Positions 52,164 through 61,094 of a stretch of 64,000 nt of DNA are shown here, one piece after another. Position 1 is the stretch's first letter. The number at the start of each line of letters is the position of its first letter. Where the stretch lies: positions 1,798,001 to 1,862,000 of the forward strand of contig NZ_SOAW01000001.1 in the NCBI RefSeq assembly GCF_004364645.1, written 5' to 3'. The position numbers and the translations under genes were made by a program. The DNA is from Naumannella halotolerans (GTDB taxonomy: Bacteria > Actinomycetota > Actinomycetes > Propionibacteriales > Propionibacteriaceae). The notes beneath the pieces are model-generated. The model made no database searches. It worked only from the letters and a program-made list of their open reading frames with translations, and had not been told where the DNA came from.

Positions 52164-52508
52164 ATGGGCCGGACCACGGCGCTGTCGCGCATCGGCATCG
52201 ATCAGGCGACGGCTGTCGGTGAGGAACTGGTCGCAACGGGACGGTCGAGCTATCCGGTGATCGGGGCCAGCGTCACCACCGCCCAGGACGGCAGCGGTGT
52301 CCTGCTGCAGGAGGTGACCCCGGGCGGGCCGGCCGCGGCGACAGGGCTGAGCGCCGGTGATGTGGTGACTGCGGTCAATGGTGAACCGGTCACCGAACAG
52401 GTGGAGTTGATCGTGAAGATCCGGGCCGAGCGCCCCGGAGACGAGATCACCCTGAACATCCAGGGCAGGGGCGAGGTGCGCGTGGTCCTCGGCGGCGTGC
52501 AGGAGTGA
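52164..52508 (+). pseudogene. HtrA/DegP-type serine protease remnant (C-terminal PDZ part only)
   Basis: A 114-residue open frame. It matches only the end of HtrA proteases: the segment IDQATAVGEELVATGRSSYPVIGA that precedes the PDZ domain, then the PDZ itself (GSGVLLQEVTPGGPAAATGLSAGDVVTAVNGEPV). The protease domain with its His-Asp-Ser triad is missing and no trace of it is seen in the 170 bases upstream. The ATG has GGAGGA directly before it with no spacer, so expression is doubtful. A strong terminator follows at 52677. Confidence 0.72.
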
Positions 52509-52676
52509 GGCGCCCGGGTCATTCCGGTGGGGTCCTGTTCACACAGACTGCAGCAGGGTCCCGTCTGTCGCGCCTCGTCCCGCCACGGTTCTGGCCAAGT
52601 GGTGCCGCCAGTCGTGGCTCGGTGTTCCGCGCGGCGATTCGATCGCCCGAGCTTCAAGGCGATTCTTCGTCGATTG

Positions 52677-52705
52677 TGGCCCCCTGGATGGCCGCCAGGG
52701 GGCCA
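52677..52705 (+). terminator. Perfect hairpin downstream of the HtrA remnant
   Basis: TGGCCCCCTGG (52677-52687) pairs with CCAGGGGGCCA (52695-52705), 11 bp, loop of 7, followed by TCGTT. It is probably the terminator of the original protease gene. Confidence 0.75.
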
Positions 52706-52770
52706 TCGTTGCCGAAGAGTTCAGTACGCGCGTCCGGAGCGGCACTCAGTCACGCGGTCCGGGCGGTTGC

Positions 52771-53010
52771 ACGAACAGGCCCGGCACTCCGCCGACAGCA
52801 CGCGGCACGCTCGTACCCCCGCCCACAGCACCGCCCGCGAACAGGCCGGCACTTAGCCGACAGCACACGGCACGCTGGTACCTGCGCCCACAGCACCATC
52901 CCGCGAGCAGCCCGGCACTCCGCCAACAGCACCGCACCCGCGAGCGGCCCGGCACTTAGCCCACAGCACCGCCCGCGAACAGCCCGGCACTCGGCCAACA
53001 GCAGCGCACC
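52771..53010. repeat. Minisatellite of five imperfect GC-rich units
   Basis: Units start CG(C)GA(A/G)CAG(G)CCCGGCACT and continue CCAACAGCAC or similar. Three are about 36 bases; two are about 65 bases because they carry an insert containing GGCACGCTNGTACC and CGCCCACAGCAC. No gene is seen from 52509 to 53037. Confidence 0.75.
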
Positions 53011-53037
53011 CCGACGCTCGGGGAACCCGTCACCGAC

Positions 53038-53841
53038 TCAGAGGAACTGCTCTGCCGAGGTCACGAACTCGCCCATCAGCCGCTGGCCGATGCCGGCGAA
53101 CTGCTCGGGGTTTCCGGTGGTCAGGAATCGGTGATCGCGCTGCCGGGGCCGATCATGGACCAGGTTCCGGCGGGTGAGGGTGGCATAGGTCTCCTTCGCG
53201 CATTCCTCGGCGCTGGAGATCAACGTCACCCGATCACCGAGGACGTAGGAGATCACCCCGGTGAGCAACGGGAAGTGGGTCGAGCCGAGGATCAGCGTGT
53301 CCACCTGGGCGGAGCGCAGCGGCGCCAGGTAGTCCTCGGCACAGGCCAACAGTTCCGGCCCGCCGGTGATCCCGGCCTCCACGAACTCGACGAAGCGCGG
53401 ACATGCCTTCGACACCACCTCGACCTGCGGTACGGCCGCGAAGGTGTCGGCATAGGCACCCGATGTCGCCGTCGCCTCGGTGCTGATCACACCGACCCGG
53501 CCGGACCGAGTCGCAGCGGCGGCCCGCCGTACCGCGGGGACGATCACCTCCACCACCGGTACCTCGTAGCGTTCCCGGGCATCGCGCAGCATCGCCGCCG
53601 AGGCGGTGTTGCAGGCGATCACCAGCGCCTTCACCCCCAGCGACACCAAGTGGTCGAGGCATTCCAGCGCGTTCTCCCGTACCTGCCCGATCGTCTGCAC
53701 ACCGTAGGGTGCACGGGCGGTGTCGCCGAGGTAGATGATGTCCTCGTTCGGAAGTTGATCAACGACCGCCCGGGCCACCGTGAGCCCGCCGAAACCGGAA
53801 TCGAAGATGCCGATCGGGGCGTCGGTGTCGGGCAGGCTCAC
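53038..53841 (-). CDS. murI: Glutamate racemase with Ser at the second catalytic position
   Basis: A 267-residue enzyme that makes D-glutamate for peptidoglycan. It begins [17 protein letters not shown] with the first catalytic acid, and [11 protein letters not shown] holds the catalytic Cys77. The second catalytic motif, usually GCTHYPLL, reads GSTHFPLL, so the partner Cys is Ser187 (codon TCG at 53283-53281). Other features ([19 protein letters not shown]) are normal. Its GTG start overlaps the DUF2017 stop (GTGA). The substitution could lower or alter activity. Confidence 0.92.
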   Translation of the reverse strand: MSLPDTDAPIGIFDSGFGGLTVARAVVDQLPNEDIIYLGDTARAPYGVQTIGQVRENALECLDHLVSLGVKALVIACNTASAAMLRDARERYEVPVVEVIVPAVRRAAAATRSGRVGVISTEATATSGAYADTFAAVPQVEVVSKACPRFVEFVEAGITGGPELLACAEDYLAPLRSAQVDTLILGSTHFPLLTGVISYVLGDRVTLISSAEECAKETYATLTRRNLVHDRPRQRDHRFLTTGNPEQFAGIGQRLMGEFVTSAEQFL

Positions 53842-54404
53842 AACGATTCCACCAGGGTTTCCTGGGCGAAACCGAGCCACTCGAAGATCGAGTACATACC
53901 AGCCCGCGGATCGGCGTCACGCAGTCCGGCCAGCTCCTCCACACTCTCGGCATCGGTCACCCCGAGCCGGGTCGCCAGACTCAATCGCAGCGCCCCGAGC
54001 AGCTTCAACCACGGCTCCACCCCGTCACCGGTGATGGTCACCGGCTTGCGGCCGTCCTTGGTCCGCGACAGATCCTGCAGCACCCGCTCGGCATTGCCGA
54101 CCAGTTCGTCGCGCAGCTCGCTGCGGCTGTAACGGCGGTACTCCGCAGCCGCCTTCGGATCATGCGGGTACGGATTGGGGAAGAGCCTTTCGATCACCGG
54201 GTCGGAGGTCTCCGGTGGCTCGCTGTCGGCCTCGGCGAGCTCACGTTCCAACCGCGCCAGCGGATCGTCGTTGTCGGTGTCGGGCTCGCCCAGGGTGCTG
54301 GTGGTGAGATCGATCAACTGACCGGTCAATGAGGCCAACATCGCGACCTCGTCCTCGGTCATCTCTGCGGTGATCTTCGAGCCCTTGCGGGTGAAGCGTC
54401 TCAT
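53838..54404 (-). CDS. DUF2017 family protein
   Basis: A 188-residue protein of unknown function: [67 protein letters not shown] (in parts), [18 protein letters not shown]. It is conserved beside clpS in actinobacteria. ATG 54404 starts [16 protein letters not shown], the family start. It overlaps murI by four bases; clpS is 112 bases upstream on the same strand. Confidence 0.88.
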   Translation of the reverse strand: MRRFTRKGSKITAEMTEDEVAMLASLTGQLIDLTTSTLGEPDTDNDDPLARLERELAEADSEPPETSDPVIERLFPNPYPHDPKAAAEYRRYSRSELRDELVGNAERVLQDLSRTKDGRKPVTITGDGVEPWLKLLGALRLSLATRLGVTDAESVEELAGLRDADPRAGMYSIFEWLGFAQETLVESL

Positions 54405-54516
54405 CGTCCCTTCCCGATACTGCTGCGGCAGCGGATCAGTCGTCTGGAGGAGACTACTCCGCCCGCTGCGCCTGCCGGCGGTCCCACGCCCCCGGCAGGA
54501 CGGCCAGGGCCTCGGA

Positions 54517-54870
54517 TCACTCGGCCTTGTCCAAAGTGGCCCACAGACCGAACCCGTGCATCGCGTTGCAGTCGCGTTCCATCTCCTCCCGGCCACCGGA
54601 GGAGACGATCGCCTTGCCCTCGGAGTGGACCTGCATCATCAGCAGTTCCGCCTTCTCCCGCGGGTAGTGGAAATAGGTCACGAAGACGTGGGTGACATAG
54701 GACATCAGGTTCACCGGATCGTCCCAGACGATCGTCACCCAGGGGTTGTCATCGACCTCATCGGTGACCGGGACCTCCGCGATCGCGGCCCCGCCACCGG
54801 GGTCCTCGCTCGCCTCGATCACGGCGTACTGCGAGGAGTGGGGTACGAGGATCGACGAGGGTGCGCTCAC
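54517..54870 (-). CDS. clpS: ClpS: ATP-dependent Clp protease adaptor
   Basis: A 117-residue adaptor that brings N-end-rule substrates to ClpAP/ClpCP. The core is NPWVTIVWDDPVNLMSYVTHVF, then REKAELLMMQVHSEGKAIVSSGGREEMERD (in parts). The N-terminal 36 residues are an Ala/Pro-rich extension. GTG 54870 has GGAGGG about 6 bases upstream. It is divergent from pncB. Confidence 0.95.
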   Translation of the reverse strand: MSAPSSILVPHSSQYAVIEASEDPGGGAAIAEVPVTDEVDDNPWVTIVWDDPVNLMSYVTHVFVTYFHYPREKAELLMMQVHSEGKAIVSSGGREEMERDCNAMHGFGLWATLDKAE

Positions 54871-55058
54871 GTCGGGTCCCTCCTGAGTTCCAGCGATGCA
54901 CAGCGGTAAACCACCATTGTGGCAAAAGCCGCGTCATCGACAAACCTCTGCGGCGGGTTCACCCCGGGCTGCGCCCGGACCGAACCGGGCGACATCCGCC
55001 GTTCGACCGATTCGGCCCTGCTCACCGAAGACGCGATTCGGCGATTACGCTGCGTGAC

Positions 55059-56408
55059 GTGACCATCACCAGTCCCGACCCCAGCTGGGGTCCGTCGCAG
55101 ACACCGACCACCGCCCTGCTGACCGACCACTACGAGCTGACGATGCTGCAGGCCGCGCTGCAGGCCGGTACGGCCGATCGGCACAGCGTCTTCGAGCTGT
55201 TCGGTCGACGGTTGCCCGAGGGTCGCCGCTACGGAGTGGTGGCCGGTGTCGGCCGGGCGCTGCGGGCATTGGAGTCGTTCCGCTTCGACGACGAGGCGCT
55301 GGCCTTCCTGGGCAGCCGGCAGGTGGTCGACCGACCCACCCTGGACTGGCTGGCGGACTTCCGGTTCAAGGGCAACATCTGGGGCTATCCCGAGGGCGAG
55401 ATCTACTTCCCCGGATCACCGCTGATGGTGGTCGAGGGCAGTTTCGCCGAGGCGGTGCTACTGGAGACCGTGCTGTTGTCGATCTACAACCACGACTCGG
55501 CGATCGCTTCGGCGGCCTCCCGGATGACGGCGATGGCCGACGGCCGACCCTGCATCGAGATGGGCTCACGCCGGACCCAGGAACTGGCTGCCGTCGCCGC
55601 CGCCCGGGCCGCCTATGTGGCCGGCTTCGACGCCACCTCCAACCTGGAGGCCGGACGCCGTTTCGGCGTACCGACCACGGGTACGGCTGCCCACTCCTTC
55701 ACCTTGTTGTTCGACTCCGAGCGGCAGGCGTTCCAGGCGCAGATCGACTCCCTGGGCACCGGAACGACGCTGCTGGTCGACACCTACGATGTGGCCGAGG
55801 CCGTACGTACCGGGGTCGAACTGGCCGGTGGTGAACTCGGCGCGATCCGGCTCGACTCCGGCGATCTGGCCGAGGCCGCCCGACGGGTACGCCGGCAGCT
55901 GGATGATCTTGGTGCCACCGAGACCAAGATCATCGTCACCTCCGATCTCGACGAGTGGAACATCGCAGCGCTGTCCGGAGCGCCGGTCGACGGCTACGGG
56001 GTCGGTACGGCGCTGGTCACCGGTTCGGGCCATCCCACCTGCGGCTTCGTCTACAAACTCGTCGCTCGGGCCGAGTCGGCCGATCCGAGCGCACCGCTGT
56101 TCCCGGTGGCGAAGAAGTCGACCAACAAGTTGTCCATCGGTGGCCGCAAGTACGCCTTGCGCCGGCTGGATGCCCAGGGCATCGCCGAGGCCGAGGTGAT
56201 CGGGATCGGCGAACCGCCGAACGGCGACGACAACGACCGGCCGCTGCTGGTGCCGCTGGTCACCGCCGGTGAGATCGTCGGCGCCGAACCGCTGTCGGTG
56301 GCTCGTGATCGGCACCGGGCCACCCGCGCCGAACTGCCCCTGGATGCCCTGAAGATGTCGCGTGGTGTGCCGGCGATCCCCACCACCTACATCGATTCCG
56401 ACCACTGA
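55059..56408 (+). CDS. pncB: Nicotinate phosphoribosyltransferase
   Basis: A 449-residue enzyme that joins nicotinate to PRPP in NAD salvage. Motifs: LLTDHYELTMLQAALQAG at the start, EGSFAEAVLLETVLLSIYNHDSAIASAASRM, EMGSRRTQELAAVAAARAAYVAGFDATSN and GVPTTGTAAHSFTLLFDSE (in parts); IRLDSGDLAE holds a catalytic loop. GTG 55059 has TACGCT 7 bases upstream, a leaderless start. A nicotinamidase gene follows 13 bases later. Confidence 0.95.
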   Translation: MTITSPDPSWGPSQTPTTALLTDHYELTMLQAALQAGTADRHSVFELFGRRLPEGRRYGVVAGVGRALRALESFRFDDEALAFLGSRQVVDRPTLDWLADFRFKGNIWGYPEGEIYFPGSPLMVVEGSFAEAVLLETVLLSIYNHDSAIASAASRMTAMADGRPCIEMGSRRTQELAAVAAARAAYVAGFDATSNLEAGRRFGVPTTGTAAHSFTLLFDSERQAFQAQIDSLGTGTTLLVDTYDVAEAVRTGVELAGGELGAIRLDSGDLAEAARRVRRQLDDLGATETKIIVTSDLDEWNIAALSGAPVDGYGVGTALVTGSGHPTCGFVYKLVARAESADPSAPLFPVAKKSTNKLSIGGRKYALRRLDAQGIAEAEVIGIGEPPNGDDNDRPLLVPLVTAGEIVGAEPLSVARDRHRATRAELPLDALKMSRGVPAIPTTYIDSDH

Positions 56409-56421
56409 TCAGGAGTTGATC

Positions 56422-57078
56422 ATGACTCATACCGATGTCAATCAGGCCGATGTCAAACAGGCCGATGTCAAACAGGCCGACGCCAACGAAACTGCCGCCA
56501 AGACCTCCGGTCGCCGGGCGCTGATCGTGGTCGATGTGCAGCGCGACTTCTGCGAGGGCGGTTCGCTGGCCGTCGCCGGGGGACGCGCCGTGGCCAGCCG
56601 GATCTCCGAACTGCTCGCCGGTCAGCACGGTTACAGCCGGGTGGTCGCCACCCGGGATCATCACATCGATCCGGGTGGCCACTTCTCGGACAACCCGGAC
56701 TTCGTCGACTCCTGGCCACGCCACTGCGTGGTCGGCACACCGGGTGCGGAGTTCACCGAGGAGTTGACCTTCGACGACTTCGACGCGATCTTCGACAAGG
56801 GTGAGTACACCGCCGCCTACTCCGGGTTCGAGGGTGCCGAAGGCGACGGCACCGGTTTGCGGCAGTGGCTGGCCGGGGCAGGTGTGACCACGGTCGAGAT
56901 CTGCGGCATCGCCACCGATCACTGCGTCCGGGCCACCGCCCTGGACGCGGTTAAGGCCGGCCTGGACACGACGGTGCTGGTGGACCTCACCGCAGCCGTC
57001 GACCCGTCGTCGATCTCCGAGACCCTCGACGAGTTGGCCGCGGCCGGCGTCTCGTTCCGCGGTCGACTGCCGGGCTGA
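56422..57078 (+). CDS. pncA: Nicotinamidase
   Basis: A 218-residue isochorismatase-fold hydrolase that turns nicotinamide into nicotinate. The catalytic triad is present: Asp in VVDVQRDFCEGGSLAV, Lys in IFDKGEYTAAYSGFEG, and Cys in GIATDHCVRATALDAV. DHHIDPGGHF holds metal ligands. The first 30 residues are an extension of pentapeptide repeats (DVNQA-DVKQA-DVKQA). ATG 56422 has AGGAG 6 bases upstream. It acts with the upstream pncB in NAD salvage. Confidence 0.94.
   Translation: MTHTDVNQADVKQADVKQADANETAAKTSGRRALIVVDVQRDFCEGGSLAVAGGRAVASRISELLAGQHGYSRVVATRDHHIDPGGHFSDNPDFVDSWPRHCVVGTPGAEFTEELTFDDFDAIFDKGEYTAAYSGFEGAEGDGTGLRQWLAGAGVTTVEICGIATDHCVRATALDAVKAGLDTTVLVDLTAAVDPSSISETLDELAAAGVSFRGRLPG
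56434..56478 (+). repeat. Three 15-bp in-frame repeats in the nicotinamidase N-terminus
   Basis: GATGTCAAACAGGCC occurs twice and GATGTCAATCAGGCC once, in tandem, encoding DV(N/K)QA three times. The array is a multiple of three bases and could vary in copy number without shifting frame. Confidence 0.9.
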
Positions 57079-57113
57079 TCACTGGCCGGGCTGACCTGCC
57101 CGCCCGTACCGCC

Positions 57114-59189
57114 TCAGGACTCGACCGGCCGACGGTTCGCCGCCATGCGCATGATCTCGGCCAGCTCATTGGCCTGCGGATCCACGAAGAGCTGATCCAA
57201 CGTCACCGGCTCCCCCGCCGCATCGCCCAGCGGTATCCGCCAGTTCGGGTATTCATTGCTCGTACCCGGCTGGTTCTGTGCCCGCCGCTCCCCGACCAGG
57301 TCGGCCACCGAGACACACAGCAACCGCGAAGGCGTCAGTCCGAGGAACGTGTGCAGCGCCTTCGACAGCTCCTCGTCGTCGGCGTCGATGCTCGGCAGCA
57401 GCCCCAGTGCGTGCAACTCGGTGCGCCACCGCTGCACATCGGCGGCGAGCGCCTGCTCCTCCTTGGCCTTGGGTACGGTCAACAGGCCGAGCCGGTCCCG
57501 TAGATCGATGTGCGCCCCGGCCAGGTAGCCCTGCGTCGGCGGCAGGTCATGGGTGGTGACCGCGGCCAGACAGTCCCGCCGCCAGGCCTGCGGCGGCAGG
57601 GGCACACCGGCATCCCAGTCCTGTTCGAACCAGAGGATGGAGGTGCCGTAGACACCGCGCGCGGCGAGTTCGGTACGTACCTGCGGCTCGACCGTACCCA
57701 GGTCCTCACCGACGATCACCGCCCCCGCGCGAGCTGCTTCCAGGGCGAGGATTCCGAGCATCATGTCGGAGTCGTAGTGCACATAGGTCCCCTGGTCCGG
57801 ACCTTGATCACCCGGCACCCACCAGAGCCGGAACATCCCCATCGCATGATCGATTCGCAATCCTCCGGCATGGGACAAGATGGCGTGCACCATCTCCCGG
57901 AACGGCGCGTAATCGGTCTGCACAAGGCGGTCCGGACGCAGCGGATGCTGACCCCAGTCCTGTCCCAGCTGGTTGAACGCATCCGGCGGCGCACCGACCC
58001 GGCAGTGGTCGGCGAAGACCTCCCCCAGGGCCCAGGCATCGGCACCGTCGGGATGCACACCGACGGCCAGGTCGTGCATCACTCCCAGGGCCATGCCGGC
58101 ATCGACGGCCTGCTGCTGGGCACGGGCGAGTTGGCTGTCGCAGCAGAACTGCACCCAGCACCAGAAGTCGATCTCGGCGGCGGACTCGGCGACGAAGGAC
58201 TCCACCTGCGGCGTCCGCGGCCGTCGGAGCTCCTGCGGCCAGTCCCGCCAGTGCCCGCCATGACGCTGCACCAAGGCGCACCAGGTGGCGAAGTCGATCA
58301 AGGCCTGCCCCCGTTCCCGACGGAACTCGGCGAAGCCGTCGACCTCGGTGCCGACATGATCGAACAGGATCCGCAGTGCGGCCAGTTTCGCCGGCCAGAT
58401 CCGGTCCCGGTCGATCAGCTCCCCGAGACCGGTTCGGGCCTGTTCGGCGAGTGCGTCCATCGCTGCCCGTGCATCCGGGTCGAGTTCGGCGAATCCGGGC
58501 AGTTGATCGATGGCCAGATAGATCGGATCGGTGAACCGGCGACTGCTCGGCAGGTACGGCGAAGGCTCGAAGGGTACGGTCACCGAGCCTGCCTGCAGCG
58601 GATTCACCAGGACGAACCCGGCCCCGTGATCGGCGGCCGACCAGCGAGCCAGACGGGCAAGATCATCGAAATCACCGATCCCCCAGGATCGCTGCGAGGG
58701 CGTCGAGTAGAGCTGGGTGGCACTGCCCCACAACCGGCCGTCGACCAGTTCCGGCGGGGTCGGGATCACCTGCGGCGCCACCAGCAGCATCCGCGCCAGC
58801 TGCCGCCCGGCGCTGCTCAGGTGCAACCGGTGATACCCCAGCGGCAACCCGGCAGGCAGGTCGACGATGCCGTCGGTGGCGATCCCCAGGGCGATCCGCT
58901 CACCCTGCTCGGTCCGCAGCTCGGCGGTCGCGCCGACCGGGGCGCCGGCCGTACCGCCCTGTTCGGCGATCACCACCACCGGCGAAAGATGATCATCGCT
59001 CGCCTCGGCGGCCAGGGCTGCCTCGATCGCGGCATCGGATGCGGCATCGACGTCCAGATCGGCCAGCACCGCGACCAGGGTCTGGTCACTGACCTGCTGA
59101 CGTACCTGCCGCCAGTCCTCGTACTCCACCGCCACCCCGTGGGCGGTCGCGAGCCGCTGCAGCGGTGACAGCCGGGCCGCGGTGGTCAT
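57114..59189 (-). CDS. malQ: 4-alpha-glucanotransferase (GH77 amylomaltase)
   Basis: A 691-residue GH77 enzyme that moves glucan segments between alpha-1,4 chains. Features: QLYSTPSQRSWGIGDFDDLARL, VNPLQA, ESFVAESAAEIDFWCWVQF, LRIDHAMGMFRLWWVPG (catalytic Asp), IVGEDLGTVEP (acid/base Glu) and TTHDLPPTQGYLAG (third Asp). The roughly 150-residue N-terminal extension is typical of actinobacterial MalQ. It lies downstream of the membrane-protein pair on the same strand. Confidence 0.95.
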   Translation of the reverse strand: MTTAARLSPLQRLATAHGVAVEYEDWRQVRQQVSDQTLVAVLADLDVDAASDAAIEAALAAEASDDHLSPVVVIAEQGGTAGAPVGATAELRTEQGERIALGIATDGIVDLPAGLPLGYHRLHLSSAGRQLARMLLVAPQVIPTPPELVDGRLWGSATQLYSTPSQRSWGIGDFDDLARLARWSAADHGAGFVLVNPLQAGSVTVPFEPSPYLPSSRRFTDPIYLAIDQLPGFAELDPDARAAMDALAEQARTGLGELIDRDRIWPAKLAALRILFDHVGTEVDGFAEFRRERGQALIDFATWCALVQRHGGHWRDWPQELRRPRTPQVESFVAESAAEIDFWCWVQFCCDSQLARAQQQAVDAGMALGVMHDLAVGVHPDGADAWALGEVFADHCRVGAPPDAFNQLGQDWGQHPLRPDRLVQTDYAPFREMVHAILSHAGGLRIDHAMGMFRLWWVPGDQGPDQGTYVHYDSDMMLGILALEAARAGAVIVGEDLGTVEPQVRTELAARGVYGTSILWFEQDWDAGVPLPPQAWRRDCLAAVTTHDLPPTQGYLAGAHIDLRDRLGLLTVPKAKEEQALAADVQRWRTELHALGLLPSIDADDEELSKALHTFLGLTPSRLLCVSVADLVGERRAQNQPGTSNEYPNWRIPLGDAAGEPVTLDQLFVDPQANELAEIMRMAANRRPVES

Positions 59190-59192
59190 ACC

Positions 59193-61094
59193 TCACCCCG
59201 GGTCGTCGGCCGGCGCCGATCGGCGTACCGGGGTGTCGGGACCGCCGACCACCCCCACCCGCGACGGGTCGGGTTCGGGCAGTACCGGGACGGATCGGGA
59301 TTCACCTACGGGCTCCTGTGGGTTCGGGGGCAGTGACGGGATCTGCGGAAAGGCGTCGGCCACCATCCTCGCCGATTCCTCCTCGCGTTCGAACCTGCCC
59401 GGCCGAATTGCCACCCAGATGCCGGCGAGGATCACCCCGATCAGCAGGGTCGTACCGAGCAGATCGTCACCCAGCCCGGTGAATCCCTCGAGGTCGTAGT
59501 ACTCGGTCCCGCTGCGCATCAGCGAGGCCAGCGACAGCATCGCCGAGGCGAAGGTCAGATTGGCGCAGAAGAACAGCACCCGGGAGCTCAGCGGGAACCG
59601 GGAACTGCCGTGGTTGATTCCGCCGGCATCGGTCAGCATGGTCCACAACAGGCCCAGGGCGGCCGCGGCGACACCGACCGCACCGGCAAAGACGAGGACC
59701 GGTTCGGCGACCAACTGGCGGTACGGGTACAGACAGCAGGTGATCAGCACCGTCAGCACGGCCAGCAGCCGGACACCGTGCAGGCGTCGCCCGATCAGCA
59801 GTACCAGGCACACCGCGGCAGCCACGAATCCCCCCAGGGCAGCGATGGTCTGCGGCCACCACGACGCGCTGAGCACCGTGCCCGGCGGGTTCGGCAGCAC
59901 CGCCCAGAGGGACACCCCGACCAGACCGGCCAGCGCCAGAGCCGCCACCGGCTGTCCGGCTCGGGTACGCCGGTACGCCCACACCGCCAGCACCAGCGAC
60001 AACAGCAGGCGGTACCAGTTGCGGACGGTGGCGTCGGTGCTGAACACCCGTACCCACTCCTCGAGGGTGTCGGCGGACCCTCCCCAGCCGAGAACGCGCA
60101 GGACCACGCCGACGAAGGTGGCCAACAGGGTGGGGACCTGCATGGCCGGGATCGCGATCGCGATCGGCCAGATCAGCGGGTGCAGTTGGCTGACCAGACT
60201 GTCCTCCCGGGTGATCACCTTCGAGCCCGGTACGCGGCGGCCGAGGGCCAGGATGATCACTGCCGCCAGTGCGCTCAGCAGCACGATGATGCCGCCGGAG
60301 GCCATCGCCAGCGGGGTGAAGGCCTGATCGGTGCGCCGGATCGACTTCCACAGCGGTACGAACACCGCAACCGCGGTCAGCACCAGCGTCACCACGACGG
60401 CGAACCGCGCCCCGTTCTGCTTCACCGCGGTACCGGTCCACTGGGCGGTGACCACGACGGCCTCGGCCAGACCGAAACCGGCGACGATCAGTGCCGGGAT
60501 CGCCAACAGCGACAGCACCACGAAGGTCAAGGACAGGCTCTGCACGCGGAAGTCGATACCGAAGGTGTGCCCTTCGCGCAGTCCGGCCTGCGAGGTCAGC
60601 AGCAGCGCGCCGACCAGGCCGGCCATGACCCAGAACTCCCACCACCGGGCGGTGCGGCGGCGACGTAGGACCATCAGCACCACGATGGCGATGATCAGCA
60701 TCGGGTACGCCAGCATCAGCAGGCTCGGGGGTTGGATCATCGCGATCACCCCGAGGGCGATCAACACGTAACCGGCCACCGGGGCGAACCAGATCGGGAG
60801 CCGGATGGCGGCGGTGAAGAACATCGCCACCGAGAGGCAGATCGCCAGGTTGAGCACCGGGATCGCGACCACCGGCAGGCTCGTTCCCCCCGAACCGACC
60901 GCCAGCGGGACGAGTTCGCGCAGCGGTGTGGCGAGGATGCCCAGGCACAGCACCCCGACAGCGCAGAGGGCAGCGACGGCGGCGACCACCCGGACCCAGA
61001 CCGGCCACTGTCCCGGACGCGGTCGCCCCTGGGCGATCCGGTCCCAGAAGACGCCCCGGGCGATCGTGGTCAACCCTGCGCGCAGGCCGGTCAT
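59193..61094 (-). CDS. Large polytopic membrane protein of unknown function
   Basis: A 633-residue protein with about 13 membrane helices and a roughly 70-residue cytosolic Pro-rich tail (LPPNPQEPVGE..., PVLPEPDPSRVG). No transporter motif or known enzyme signature was recognised. The short soluble stretches include WGGSADTLEEWVRVF and SGTEYYDLEGFTGLGDDLL. ATG 61094 was chosen because it overlaps the stop of the upstream propeller gene (ATGA). The two are therefore produced together and may form a complex. It ends 3 bases before malQ. Confidence 0.75.
   Translation of the reverse strand: MTGLRAGLTTIARGVFWDRIAQGRPRPGQWPVWVRVVAAVAALCAVGVLCLGILATPLRELVPLAVGSGGTSLPVVAIPVLNLAICLSVAMFFTAAIRLPIWFAPVAGYVLIALGVIAMIQPPSLLMLAYPMLIIAIVVLMVLRRRRTARWWEFWVMAGLVGALLLTSQAGLREGHTFGIDFRVQSLSLTFVVLSLLAIPALIVAGFGLAEAVVVTAQWTGTAVKQNGARFAVVVTLVLTAVAVFVPLWKSIRRTDQAFTPLAMASGGIIVLLSALAAVIILALGRRVPGSKVITREDSLVSQLHPLIWPIAIAIPAMQVPTLLATFVGVVLRVLGWGGSADTLEEWVRVFSTDATVRNWYRLLLSLVLAVWAYRRTRAGQPVAALALAGLVGVSLWAVLPNPPGTVLSASWWPQTIAALGGFVAAAVCLVLLIGRRLHGVRLLAVLTVLITCCLYPYRQLVAEPVLVFAGAVGVAAAALGLLWTMLTDAGGINHGSSRFPLSSRVLFFCANLTFASAMLSLASLMRSGTEYYDLEGFTGLGDDLLGTTLLIGVILAGIWVAIRPGRFEREEESARMVADAFPQIPSLPPNPQEPVGESRSVPVLPEPDPSRVGVVGGPDTPVRRSAPADDPG

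Noticed and set aside
52771-53010. CRISPR array
   Set aside because: Repeats are imperfect and adjacent, with no unique spacers of constant length, and no cas genes are present.
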